From positions 1 to 27,836 of IMG/VR virus record IMGVR_UViG_3300038825_000928: a stretch of 27,836 nt of DNA. One strand, given 5' to 3'. Shown here piece after piece: positions 1-5,420 of the stretch. Below the pieces are notes generated by a model. The model was not told the DNA's origin and searched no databases. It was given only the letters and a program-made list of their open reading frames with translations. The DNA comes from a virus. Made by a program: the position numbers and the translations under genes. The stretch's first letter is position 1, and each line of letters opens with the position of its first letter.

Positions 1-10
1 GGGGGGCAGG

Positions 11-43
11 GGCTGACGTCAACAGGGAGGAAAATCGTCAGCC
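11..43 (-). other. 8-bp perfect inverted repeat, possible leftward terminator
   Basis: GGCTGACG (11-18) and CGTCAGCC (36-43) are perfect inverted repeats around a 17-base loop, just past the last leftward gene (stop 56-58). A transcript could form an 8-bp stem there. There is no U-run after it, so a normal intrinsic terminator is doubtful. The loop holds AACAGGGAGG, a ribosome-site-like string on the plus strand, but no start codon follows. Only the window edge is visible. Confidence 0.25.
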
Positions 44-55
44 TAACGCAGGTTA

Positions 56-202
56 CTATATTGCGCAGAGTAATGCTAGGACCGCCACAGCGCCTGCTAC
101 AGTCACAAAGACAGCCGCCAGCGCTGCCACTACAGCAGCAGCCATCTTGGCTCTTCTGCTGGCTCTCTGCGCCTCTGCGAGCCTCTGAAAGTGGTCAATC
201 AC
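56..202 (-). CDS. 48-residue single-pass membrane protein (holin candidate)
   Basis: A small leftward frame starts at GTG 202-200, which overlaps the stop of the preceding gene (GTGATTGA junction), and ends with TAG at 56-58. The first 19 residues are polar and basic (RLAEAQRASRRAK). From Met20 to the end is one hydrophobic run rich in Ala and Val (MAAAVVAALAAVFVTVAG, then AVAVLALLCAI). This reads as a cytoplasmic amphipathic head plus one transmembrane helix. It is the last gene of a leftward block that includes an endolysin and a lipoprotein, so a holin or other lysis role is possible but is inferred from context only. The internal ATG at residue 20 could be an alternative start. No family was recognised. 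Confidence 0.4.
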   Translation of the reverse strand: MIDHFQRLAEAQRASRRAKMAAAVVAALAAVFVTVAGAVAVLALLCAI

Positions 203-527
203 GACGACCAATTGCCTTTCTCAAACCGGGCAAAAATTTGCTCTTTATTAGCTGGCCACGGTAATAAGATATTCCTAGTTCATCGCAGGCGGTCTTCAGC
301 GTTTTGCCAGCCAACAGAAGAGGTTTTAATCGTGCAGCATCTGCCCGATATTCCTCCACCGACCTGCTAGACCCCCCGCCGATGCTTGGCGTTTGACGCA
401 AGTTAAACCCGCGCGCAATTTGTTTCTGTCTCCCCTCGTCAGCCAGCTTTGCCATCAAACGGCCCACCTCAAATTCAGTCGGCGGTCGGCCCAACGTCTC
501 GTTCATTTTTTCGAGATAATTAATCAC
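195..527 (-). CDS. Hypothetical protein, possible HTH
   Basis: The frame is open from an ATG at 578, but that start would overlap the upstream 58-residue gene by 59 bp. GTG at 527-525 is preferred: it overlaps that gene's TAA by 8 bp and has AGGGAG seven bases upstream. The product is 110 residues. The middle is Gly/Ser rich (SIGGGSSRS). The C-terminal third (residues about 70-105, with GKTLKTACDELGISYYRG) resembles a helix-turn-helix that recognises a repeated pattern, followed by a basic tail. The function is unknown. It could be a small DNA-binding accessory protein. The stop overlaps the GTG of the following membrane ORF by 8 bp. Confidence 0.6.
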   Translation of the reverse strand: MINYLEKMNETLGRPPTEFEVGRLMAKLADEGRQKQIARGFNLRQTPSIGGGSSRSVEEYRADAARLKPLLLAGKTLKTACDELGISYYRGQLIKSKFLPGLRKAIGRRD

Positions 528-696
528 TGATTGTCTCCCTGTATGCTCTGAGCCGTTCACAGGCGATATGATGTTCATGGATAGCGTTCAGTTCCTCGTC
601 ATGGCGAGCTTGGGTTTCCAGCACTCTGCGCTTGGTAATTTGCACCTCGCGTTTGAGGTGCTTGAGGTGCGCGTCTTGTTCTGGGGTCAATACCAT
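520..696 (-). CDS. 58-residue helical hypothetical protein
   Basis: ATG 696-694 opens a frame that ends with TAA at 520-522. It starts inside the end of the upstream 75-residue gene (10-bp overlap, ATGGTATTGA) and its stop overlaps the GTG of the next gene, so it fits neatly into the coupled string. The product is strongly charged and predicted helical (for example HLKHLKREVQITKRRVLE), probably one long coiled-coil-like helix with several His. There is no signal peptide or membrane segment. No family was recognised. The perfect packing between its neighbours is the main evidence that it is real. Confidence 0.6.
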   Translation of the reverse strand: MVLTPEQDAHLKHLKREVQITKRRVLETQARHDEELNAIHEHHIACERLRAYRETISD

Positions 697-914
697 TCCT
701 TGGTGTCTCCATCCGCGTGCGCATCACTCCAGCCCGCTTTGTAAGCCGACAACTCGGCATCCGTCAGCGCCGCTTTCCCAATACGGATGCCTTTGAACGT
801 GCCTCCAATATAACGGTGTGGGTCAAATTTTTTTCCGTAATATCGGTCTGCACCGCCCCGATCATAGGCTCCGCCGTGACGTCGGTCGTGGTCATAGGTG
901 GCATCAATCTTCAT
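687..914 (-). CDS. Small hypothetical phage protein, Tyr/Gly-rich
   Basis: The product is 75 residues. ATG 914-912 is preceded by CAACAGGAGAAACGAC, the strong ribosome site used repeatedly in this block. The N-terminus is rich in Asp, His, Arg, Gly and Tyr (HDRRHGGAYDRGGADRYYG), followed by a conserved-looking FDPHRYIGGTFKG and an acidic end with AYKAGWSDAHADGD. The pattern ADxYYGxxFxPHxYxGG followed by an AYxAGW segment resembles small phage proteins of unknown role that I have seen in other phages, though I cannot name a family. It lies between the lipoprotein gene and the 58-residue gene. Confidence 0.65.
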   Translation of the reverse strand: MKIDATYDHDRRHGGAYDRGGADRYYGKKFDPHRYIGGTFKGIRIGKAALTDAELSAYKAGWSDAHADGDTKEWY

Positions 915-931
915 GTCGTTTCTCCTGTTGA

Positions 932-1273
932 TTAGCAGCGGCGCGCGGCCTCTGATTTCATGGCGTTCACTTCGCCTTTCGCGCGGGCGATTGCCTCCTC
1001 ATTGTCATCGGTTGCAGCGAGGAACAGTAGCGCAGGGGCGAACAGTACCAGACCGACACCCATCGCGACTGCATCCGCATCAGCATCGCTCTGCTGTTCT
1101 GCTGTGGCTGCGCTCAACGCCGCCTCAGCGTCAACGATGTCAGTTCGCAGCCGGGAGCAATCTGTTGCGCTGTATGTACTAGACGGGACGTGTGCCGCCT
1201 CAATGTTAGATGGCTGCGTAGCGCAGGCAGAGAGCGCGATGGTGGCAGCGGTGATGATGGTTGCAGTTTTCAT
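932..1273 (-). CDS. Phage lipoprotein with one membrane segment
   Basis: The frame is open from 1405, but ATG 1273-1271 is chosen because CAACAGGAGAACTGAA precedes it and the protein then begins with a signal peptide. The product is 113 residues. Residues 1-16 (MKTATIITAATIALSAC) form a lipoprotein signal with lipobox LSAC, so Cys16 should be lipidated after cleavage. Further on is a second hydrophobic stretch (AVAMGVGLVLFAPALLFLAA), then a charged tail ending in Cys. It is probably anchored in the cell envelope. Position in the lysin block makes a spanin-like, lysis or superinfection-exclusion role possible, but nothing in the sequence decides between them. Confidence 0.7.
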   Translation of the reverse strand: MKTATIITAATIALSACATQPSNIEAAHVPSSTYSATDCSRLRTDIVDAEAALSAATAEQQSDADADAVAMGVGLVLFAPALLFLAATDDNEEAIARAKGEVNAMKSEAARRC

Positions 1274-1280
1274 TTCAGTT

Positions 1281-1309
1281 CTCCTGTTGGCGTGGGGGCC
1301 GAAGCCCCC
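1281..1309 (-). promoter_or_regulatory. UUCG hairpin plus strong ribosome site, copy 1
   Basis: Read leftward, GGGGGCUUCGGCCCCC (1309-1294) forms a 6-bp stem closed by a UUCG tetraloop, then CAACAGGAG (1289-1281) gives the ribosome site of the lipoprotein gene. It lies between the stop at 1315 and the ATG at 1273. The same unit occurs twice more (2408-2436, 2698-2727). With no U-tract it is more likely an RNA stability or processing element than a terminator. Confidence 0.6.
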
Positions 1310-1314
1310 GTTTG

Positions 1315-1599
1315 TTACATCTGTTCTATGTAACGGACTGCAGCGGCAGCGCTCGTTACTGGGACAAAGCGCTGCTCGCTGTCCACATCCCACTGAACGA
1401 ACCATTCGTTCTCTGCGCCTCCAGAGGCGCGGCCACCGATGATGGTGAAGCGGTAGCCGCTGGCCTCACCGACCCATTTGCCTCCGCCAGCTTTGGAGAT
1501 TTCAGTAATGCGTTGCGGGTAGTGGACACGGCCATTGATCTTGAGAGTGTTCAGGCAGCAATGCTTCACGTCGTTAGCGGTGTAGGTCATCGTGGTCAT
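1315..1599 (-). CDS. Hypothetical protein, 94 residues
   Basis: ATG 1599-1597 follows AAGGAGAGACGAAA, a good ribosome site, a short distance downstream of a promoter (see 1626-1683). It is therefore the first gene of the left-hand transcript. The product is a soluble, mixed alpha/beta protein with a pair of Cys near the N-terminus (VKHCCLN), a Gly-rich turn (KAGGGKWVGEAS) and an Ala-rich helix near the end. There is no signal peptide and no recognised family. Another ATG three codons on could also serve. Confidence 0.6.
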   Translation of the reverse strand: MTTMTYTANDVKHCCLNTLKINGRVHYPQRITEISKAGGGKWVGEASGYRFTIIGGRASGGAENEWFVQWDVDSEQRFVPVTSAAAAVRYIEQM

Positions 1600-1625
1600 T
1601 TTCGTCTCTCCTTGTTGATATAAAT

Positions 1626-1683
1626 AACATACGGGATGCGAATAATAACTTCAACCCCCTATTGTAAATTATTTTAACTTTTT
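1626..1683 (-). promoter_or_regulatory. Leftward promoter P1 with upstream AT-rich box
   Basis: Read leftward: -35 TTGAAG (1654-1649), a 17-bp spacer, -10 TATGTT (1631-1626), then a short leader to the ribosome site before 1599. Ten bases upstream of the -35 is an AT-rich 20-bp box (1683-1664, core GTTAAAATAATTTAC) that is nearly symmetric. The box, spacing, -35 and -10 are repeated at 2892-2949. The box overlaps the end of the lysin gene, whose TAA lies inside it. It could be an UP element or a regulator site. Confidence 0.6.
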
Positions 1684-2118
1684 GGGCCGGTGCTTTGGGA
1701 CCGGTGAACAGGCTGGCAAGGCGCACGTTCCATCGTTGTAAAACACATGGCTTCCGACAATGCCCCGGAACTGCATCTCAGCGGCCCATGAGGGGCTAAC
1801 GTCGGTCGTATGGTAGTGAGTGCCCCCATGACCGATGATGTTGCCTGACAGGGCGTCTCTGGCGATCTGCTGGGCTGTTGCCCATGCCTCCGAGTCGGTC
1901 GGCGTATCGCTCCGGCCATCGCACCAGAAACTGAACTGGCAGTCATAAGCCTTCGGTCCGCGATCTTCCTGCATGACGCCGCAGATTGTGTTCGGCCATT
2001 GGTGGCTGTAGGTGCGCGTCAGCACGACCTCTGCGACTGCAAGCTGGCCTTCAATCGGCTCACCCCGCGCTTCGTGATAGACGGTCAGCGCAAGGCATGT
2101 GGCGGCTTCAAGGATCAT
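1669..2118 (-). CDS. Cell wall hydrolase, SleB/Hydrolase_2 type (endolysin)
   Basis: This is a 149-residue peptidoglycan hydrolase of the Hydrolase_2 (SleB) family, which cleaves the glycan backbone. Family hallmarks are visible in order: LTVYHEARGEPIEGQLAVAE (residues about 11-30, with the expected catalytic Glu in HEARGE), WPNTICGVM, CQFSFWCDG, an AW..A..IA helix, and GGTHYHT. There is no clear signal peptide, so release would need a holin or the host export route. The C-terminus is basic (KHRPKKLK). The start ATG 2118 overlaps the stop of the upstream gene (ATGA), with AAGGGG as a possible ribosome site. It is the most likely lysin of this phage. Confidence 0.85.
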   Translation of the reverse strand: MILEAATCLALTVYHEARGEPIEGQLAVAEVVLTRTYSHQWPNTICGVMQEDRGPKAYDCQFSFWCDGRSDTPTDSEAWATAQQIARDALSGNIIGHGGTHYHTTDVSPSWAAEMQFRGIVGSHVFYNDGTCALPACSPVPKHRPKKLK

Positions 2119-2399
2119 TGTACCGCCCCTTCTAAGATTTGCTCTTTCATCTCGGCCAGCGCCTCATTTGCGCAATCTGCCAGTTCATGCCAGTCGACCA
2201 TGTCGAAGCAACTCCCCAGCAGGCTTAGTGTCAGACCGCTTAAAGGCTTGTGATCCATCTCAAAATTCTCGACGGCTTCTTCTAACTGTTTTGGCGTGAC
2301 GTGATATATTTCTTCCTCTGCAAAATCTTGAACCAGCATGTCCATGTGCCAACTTTCGACTAAAAAAGTCTCTTGGTTTTTCCACCCGTTGTATTTCAT
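2115..2399 (-). CDS. DUF7249-like small phage protein
   Basis: The frame is open from 2561, but ATG 2399-2397 is used because CAACAGGAGGACCGAAA precedes it. The product is 94 acidic residues beginning MKYNGWKNQETFLVESWH. This matches my memory of a common phage family (DUF7249-like) starting KYNGWTNYETW with a helical acidic body. The rest is helical, with a DMVDWHELADCANEALAEM segment. The function is not known. It directly precedes the lysin, overlapping its start by 4 bp, so the two are translationally coupled. Confidence 0.65.
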   Translation of the reverse strand: MKYNGWKNQETFLVESWHMDMLVQDFAEEEIYHVTPKQLEEAVENFEMDHKPLSGLTLSLLGSCFDMVDWHELADCANEALAEMKEQILEGAVQ

Positions 2400-2407
2400 T
2401 TTCGGTC

Positions 2408-2436
2408 CTCCTGTTGGTGGTAGGGGCCGAAGCCCC
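2408..2436 (-). promoter_or_regulatory. UUCG hairpin plus strong ribosome site, copy 2
   Basis: Read leftward, GGGGCUUCGGCCCC (2436-2423) is followed by CAACAGGAG (2416-2408). The unit separates the stop at 2443 from the ATG at 2399. It is the same design as 1281-1309, with a 5-bp stem. Confidence 0.6.
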
Positions 2437-2442
2437 CGGTTG

Positions 2443-2691
2443 TTATGCTGAAAATCCAGCAGCAAAATACTTATCTGCGATAGGGTCGTAGTCTCCGCTG
2501 CGAACCATATTGACCAGAGAATATATGGCGTTGGGGTAAAACAGCGACCGCCCCAGCCCATAATGCTTCACCACTTCCCTTGCGTAATCTTCTGCCTTGT
2601 TAATCACGTCGTCATCTTCGATGGCTAGGCACATATCAGACCAAAGCTCTCCGTCGCCCCACATGTTGCCTTCTCTACTTGATAAGATCAT
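2443..2691 (-). CDS. Hypothetical acidic protein, 82 residues
   Basis: ATG 2691-2689 follows CAACAGGAGAGACAG. The product is an acidic, helical protein with several Trp and Tyr (MWGDGELWSDMCLAIEDDD near the N-terminus, then YAREVVKHYGLG and YSLVNMVRSGDYDPIADKYF). It has no signal peptide, membrane segment or recognised family. It lies between two UUCG-hairpin units in the transcript from the promoter at 2892-2949. Confidence 0.6.
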   Translation of the reverse strand: MILSSREGNMWGDGELWSDMCLAIEDDDVINKAEDYAREVVKHYGLGRSLFYPNAIYSLVNMVRSGDYDPIADKYFAAGFSA

Positions 2692-2697
2692 CTGTCT

Positions 2698-2727
2698 CTC
2701 CTGTTGGTTAGTGGGGGCCGAAGCCCC
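2698..2727 (-). promoter_or_regulatory. UUCG hairpin plus strong ribosome site, copy 3
   Basis: Read leftward, GGGGCUUCGGCCCC (2727-2714) then CAACAGGAG (2706-2698), between the stop at 2734 and the ATG at 2691. This is the third copy of the repeated intergenic unit. Confidence 0.6.
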
Positions 2728-2733
2728 TTAATT

Positions 2734-2865
2734 TTAGGCGCGACGGCGAACAAGCGTTCCCCAATCCTCCACGATCTCTTTGGCTTTTTCGTCTGCTTCG
2801 CGCTGGCTGGACGCCGTTACAGTGATGATGCGTCCGTTAAATGTGGCGAATTTGTAGGTGGTCAT
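2734..2865 (-). CDS. 43-residue hypothetical protein, first gene after promoter P2
   Basis: ATG 2865-2863 opens a 43-residue frame ending TAA at 2734-2736, with GGAGA a few bases upstream. It starts MTTYKFATFNGRIITVTA, two short beta strands, then a charged helix (QREADEKAKEIVEDWG) and a basic end (LVRRRA). The beta-beta-alpha pattern and the position right after a promoter support it as a real gene. The Thr/Tyr start resembles that of the gene after promoter P1. The function is unknown. Confidence 0.6.
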   Translation of the reverse strand: MTTYKFATFNGRIITVTASSQREADEKAKEIVEDWGTLVRRRA

Positions 2866-2891
2866 CTCATCTCTCCGTTGTTGATATAAGT

Positions 2892-2949
2892 AACATATAG
2901 GGGCGCAGTGGGAACATCAACACCCTGCTGTAAATTATTTTAACTTTTT
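2892..2949 (-). promoter_or_regulatory. Leftward promoter P2 with upstream AT-rich box
   Basis: Read leftward: -35 TTGATG (2920-2915), a 17-bp spacer, -10 TATGTT (2897-2892), then TTATATCAAC and the ribosome site of the 43-residue gene. The AT-rich box (2949-2930) sits the same 10 bases above the -35 as in the copy at 1626-1683. It should drive the 43-, 82- and 94-residue genes and the lysin. Confidence 0.6.
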
Positions 2950-3006
2950 TTTGTGGGGTCATATTTTGTGCCTTGCGTCGCCGCTCTGGCAACATATGGT
3001 AGCAAC

Positions 3007-3444
3007 ATGATACACTCGGTGCAGTTCGTCGTCTCTGGCGACCCAATCGGAAAAGCGCGACCCCGTTTTACGAAGGGCGGGCGCGCCTATACCCCGACAA
3101 AAACACGCGCTTACGAGGAGGAAATCCGGCAGGCGTGCTGGCTAGAGATGCAGGAACAAGGACTACAGCCGACAACCCGGCGCGTGTCCGTTATCCTGAC
3201 GGCGTTCTTTGCAGTGCCAAAGTCGTTCTCTAAATCTCGCAGGCTGGAGGCAGAGGCAGGCATCATCATCCCACCTCGGCCCGATATTGATAACATCTGT
3301 AAGGCGCTTCTGGACGGCTGCAATGGCATTGCTTACGCAGACGATAAGCAGGTCTGGCATCTCGCTGCATTTAAACGATATTGCGAAGCAGGTGTGCCGC
3401 CGGGTCTAACAGCTAAAATTCAGTGGGACTCGTCCAGCGAATAG
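3007..3444 (+). CDS. rusA: RusA-type Holliday junction resolvase
   Basis: RusA cuts four-way DNA junctions made during recombination or replication and resolves branched phage DNA before packaging. The 145-residue product begins MIHSVQFVVSGDPIGKARPR, the usual RusA beta strand and GxPxxKxRPR motif. The catalytic block PPRPDIDNICKALLDGCNG, then AYADDKQV, lies around residues 97-120 and holds the conserved Asp residues. The frame extends back to a GTG at 2953, but ATG 3007 gives the family's normal N-terminus. The ribosome site is weak (GGTAG). It is the only rightward gene in the left arm, facing the recombination operon, and its last 25 bp overlap the HNH gene on the other strand. Confidence 0.85.
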   Translation: MIHSVQFVVSGDPIGKARPRFTKGGRAYTPTKTRAYEEEIRQACWLEMQEQGLQPTTRRVSVILTAFFAVPKSFSKSRRLEAEAGIIIPPRPDIDNICKALLDGCNGIAYADDKQVWHLAAFKRYCEAGVPPGLTAKIQWDSSSE

Positions 3445-3707
3445 CTGTGGTCTGGGCCGTAAAGTTCGCGCCATCGTTTCGGCTCTCGATGTATCGCGAC
3501 TTTGCTCGTATCAAAATGGCCTTGATGGTGACCCTCACAGAGCGGAATAGCGCGGCGGTCGGAAGTCTTAGCAAAAGAAAACCGGTCGTGGATGACGTGA
3601 TGCGCCTGCGTAGGTGACATCTGCGGCAGGTAGAACGCCTCGCAAATGCAGCACGGTTGCTCATGCAGCCACGCTAGAAACTTTGGGTCAGACTTCCGCT
3701 TTGGCAT
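3420..3707 (-). CDS. HNH-like nuclease, DUF968/Ref-like
   Basis: The 95-residue protein carries a Cys pair CCIC (near residue 20), QAHHVIHDR and IPLCEGHHQGHF. This arrangement (CxxC, AHH, PLCxxHH) is typical of DUF968 and Ref-like HNH proteins found in phage recombination regions, where the Cys/His set binds zinc and the His residues make up the nuclease site. It probably nicks or cuts DNA during recombination. The start at 3707 overlaps the end of the upstream DUF1367-like gene by 20 bp. The 3' end overlaps the opposing RusA gene by 25 bp. Cutting activity is inferred, not shown. Confidence 0.7.
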   Translation of the reverse strand: MPKRKSDPKFLAWLHEQPCCICEAFYLPQMSPTQAHHVIHDRFSFAKTSDRRAIPLCEGHHQGHFDTSKVAIHREPKRWRELYGPDHSYSLDESH

Positions 3708-4104
3708 TGATTAACTCCAAGGGGTCAGTCCCGATTGCCCCGGCCAGTTTAGCCATTGCCTGCTCGAAGAAGACGTTAAACTCCGCTTGAGTCATTCTAT
3801 ACATCGCGATGCTGTCTGGCACATACATCACGCCGCCAAACTCCGAAGCGCGCGTCTGATAATAGCCGAGCGCAAACTTTAGGTCTTGATGGAGATGCTC
3901 AGACGTCGGCCATTTGCCGGTGGACTTCACAGCTTTGCCTAGCACCGACCAGTAGAGCTTGTGATGCGGTGTAGAGCGCTTGGATACATGGACCAGATCA
4001 TAGACCGCGCTTGCCGGTGCGCTTGCCAACTGCTCGGCATCATATGCGGTCAGGGGAGACAAGCCCCTCTGACCGTTCAGCTTCACTGTGATGGGTGGCT
4101 TCAT
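3688..4104 (-). CDS. DUF1367/NinB-region phage protein
   Basis: The product is 138 residues. The central KLYWSVLGKAVKSTGKWPT, then LHQDLKFALGYYQTRASEFGG, then VPDSIAMYRMTQAEFNVFFE resembles DUF1367 proteins, which sit beside ninB/rusA-type genes in lambdoid phages. The biochemical role of DUF1367 is not established. NinB is a possible alternative but the C-terminal pattern fits less well. The start overlaps the HTH gene's stop (ATGA). This placement supports a role in recombination or late DNA metabolism. Confidence 0.5.
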   Translation of the reverse strand: MKPPITVKLNGQRGLSPLTAYDAEQLASAPASAVYDLVHVSKRSTPHHKLYWSVLGKAVKSTGKWPTSEHLHQDLKFALGYYQTRASEFGGVMYVPDSIAMYRMTQAEFNVFFEQAMAKLAGAIGTDPLELINAKAEV

Positions 4105-4298
4105 TGGAGGCTGTATCGCGCGATATATTTTCCACTCGGCAACTTTTCTTTGATGGTCATTATGTCATGCCCGTCCGTTCGCAACTCATGTATGCGAGAC
4201 GCCAGCCGAAAACAGTTATATTTCGTGAGCGCTTCAATCGGCGTCAACGCATCGCCCCGCTGCAAATGAGCTAAGATTTGTTTGTTTTGGCTATCCAT
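4101..4298 (-). CDS. HTH_39-like helix-turn-helix protein
   Basis: This 65-residue protein is one small winged-helix-like domain: QILAHLQRGDALTPIEALTK, then CFRLASRIHELRTDGHDI, then a beta hairpin IKEKLPSGKYIARYSL. That matches the HTH_39 family of small phage DNA-binding proteins. It probably binds DNA, but a target cannot be named. It starts on the last base of the upstream gene's stop (TGATG) and its own stop overlaps the next start (ATGA), so it is tightly coupled in the recombination operon. Confidence 0.7.
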   Translation of the reverse strand: MDSQNKQILAHLQRGDALTPIEALTKYNCFRLASRIHELRTDGHDIMTIKEKLPSGKYIARYSLQ

Positions 4299-4489
4299 CA
4301 GTTTTCCTCCAGCGCTCGGTTGGACATCAGAGCATAAATTTCATCTCCACCGTCCACCGCAATTGCGCGAATGTCTGTCAAGCTACGCTCAAGTTGCAAG
4401 ATACGACCAACCAACTTCTGGTAGCTTGGAGCATCATAAATTTCAGGGGCATCTCTGTGGGCTATGATGCGGTCCCTAACATCAGCCAT
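4298..4489 (-). CDS. Hypothetical protein, 63 residues
   Basis: The product is a small acidic helical protein (RIIAHRDAPEIYDAPSYQKL, then LQLERSLTDIRAIA, then GGDEIYALMSNRALEEN). It has no recognised family, membrane segment or metal-binding pattern. It starts on the last base of the SSB stop codon (TAATG), so it is translated in coupling with SSB. The position suggests an accessory in the annealing/recombination module. Confidence 0.6.
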   Translation of the reverse strand: MADVRDRIIAHRDAPEIYDAPSYQKLVGRILQLERSLTDIRAIAVDGGDEIYALMSNRALEEN

Positions 4490-4839
4490 TAGAACGGTAT
4501 CTCGTCGTCGAGATCACCGAGGCTCTTAGCTGGAGGAGCTGCCCCCTCAGATCGCCTGCCTCCGCCGAGCGTGACGTTGCTGGCGTTGACCTGAAAATAG
4601 GTCTTGCCGTTATATTCCCGCGTTCCCAGTTCCCCGCTCACAGCGACGCTGCTCCCCTTTGTGATATACTGCGCCACAGCCTCGCCCGCCTTTCCCCAAT
4701 AGGCCACTTCGAAGAACATGGCCTCCTTTGTGCGGCGGTCATTGACGGCCACGGTAAAGCCGCAAACCTTCTGGCCCCCCTGCGTTGTTCGCAGTTCGGC
4801 ATTCTTTGTGCAGTTTCCGTAAATGTTGATATTTTTCAT
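4489..4839 (-). CDS. ssb: Single-stranded DNA-binding protein
   Basis: The 116-residue OB-fold protein coats single-stranded DNA during replication and recombination. Visible features are the N-terminal strand NINIYGNCTKNAELRTTQGG, FTVAVNDRR, FFEVAYWGKAGEAVAQYITKG with the usual aromatic residues, and VSGELGTREYNGKTYFQVNA. A short linker leads to the acidic tip DLDDEIPF. That tip is the SSB tail that recruits partner proteins. The protein is shorter than host SSB (about 160-180) because the linker is short, which is normal for phage versions. The start overlaps the ERF stop (ATGA). Confidence 0.92.
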   Translation of the reverse strand: MKNINIYGNCTKNAELRTTQGGQKVCGFTVAVNDRRTKEAMFFEVAYWGKAGEAVAQYITKGSSVAVSGELGTREYNGKTYFQVNASNVTLGGGRRSEGAAPPAKSLGDLDDEIPF

Positions 4840-5420
4840 AGCCCCAGTTCCGTCTCTCTAGTTGTCCACATAAATTCTAGTCGCGCCGCAAACTCCTGAT
4901 CGACCGGCTTAAGGTCGGCAATAAGTGCGTTCGCCTTGCCTGCCATTCCGCTCAGTTGCTCCGCCGTGGCCTGCTCAATAAATCGCGACAGCTTCTGCGC
5001 TCGCTCCATGACGTCAGGCTGTTGCGGCTGCTCCGGCTGCGCACGTCCTGCTGCCCGGTTGCCGTCATCATCCTCCAGCGGAACGCCAGATACAGCGCAC
5101 AGACCATAGCGACGCGCGTAGGTGATGGCGCTGCCAAGGGACTGCATGTCACCCTGTTTGAAAGCGAGATAGACTCGGCTGGTGAACATGTCCGGTGCGG
5201 CAGCTTGGTGGATAAACCGCGTCTCTATGTACTGCCCGAACTCATCAGCACCCCCGGTCTGCACGATGGCAAAACCATTGGCATGGAATGGCGGGTAAAC
5301 GGCTGACTGGACCGCGCTCAGGTCAGCGTAGTTGGATTTAAAGAACGGGTTCTTGGCGCTCTTCAGCGCCGCCCCCATCTCGCTCTGGGCCTTGATAAAG
5401 GCTGAAATCGCGTCTGTCAT
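4836..5420 (-). CDS. erf: ERF-family single-strand annealing recombinase
   Basis: ERF proteins anneal complementary single strands and drive phage recombination and genome circularisation. The 194-residue product starts with the family pattern (MGAALKSAKNPFFKSNYADLSAVQ), has GFAIVQTG, and carries the core QSLGSAITYARRYGLCAVSG with LEDDDGNRA (residues about 100-130), the most conserved ERF block. The C-terminal third is Pro/Gln rich then helical, as expected for the less conserved oligomerisation and partner region. The ribosome site GAGGATAAA precedes ATG 5420. It lies between Gp157 and SSB, the usual grouping. Confidence 0.9.
   Translation of the reverse strand: MTDAISAFIKAQSEMGAALKSAKNPFFKSNYADLSAVQSAVYPPFHANGFAIVQTGGADEFGQYIETRFIHQAAAPDMFTSRVYLAFKQGDMQSLGSAITYARRYGLCAVSGVPLEDDDGNRAAGRAQPEQPQQPDVMERAQKLSRFIEQATAEQLSGMAGKANALIADLKPVDQEFAARLEFMWTTRETELGL

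Noticed and set aside
61-264. Rightward open frame of 67 residues rich in Arg, Gln and Pro
   Set aside because: Complement of the leftward membrane ORF and the 110-residue gene; no ribosome site and a composition typical of a shadow frame.
960-1442. Rightward 160-residue open frame
   Set aside because: Antisense of the lipoprotein gene, Ala/Ser-rich because of that gene's codons; the leftward frame has a lipobox and ribosome site.
2704-2889. Rightward 61-residue open frame
   Set aside because: Overlaps the 43-residue leftward gene and a promoter; no ribosome site.
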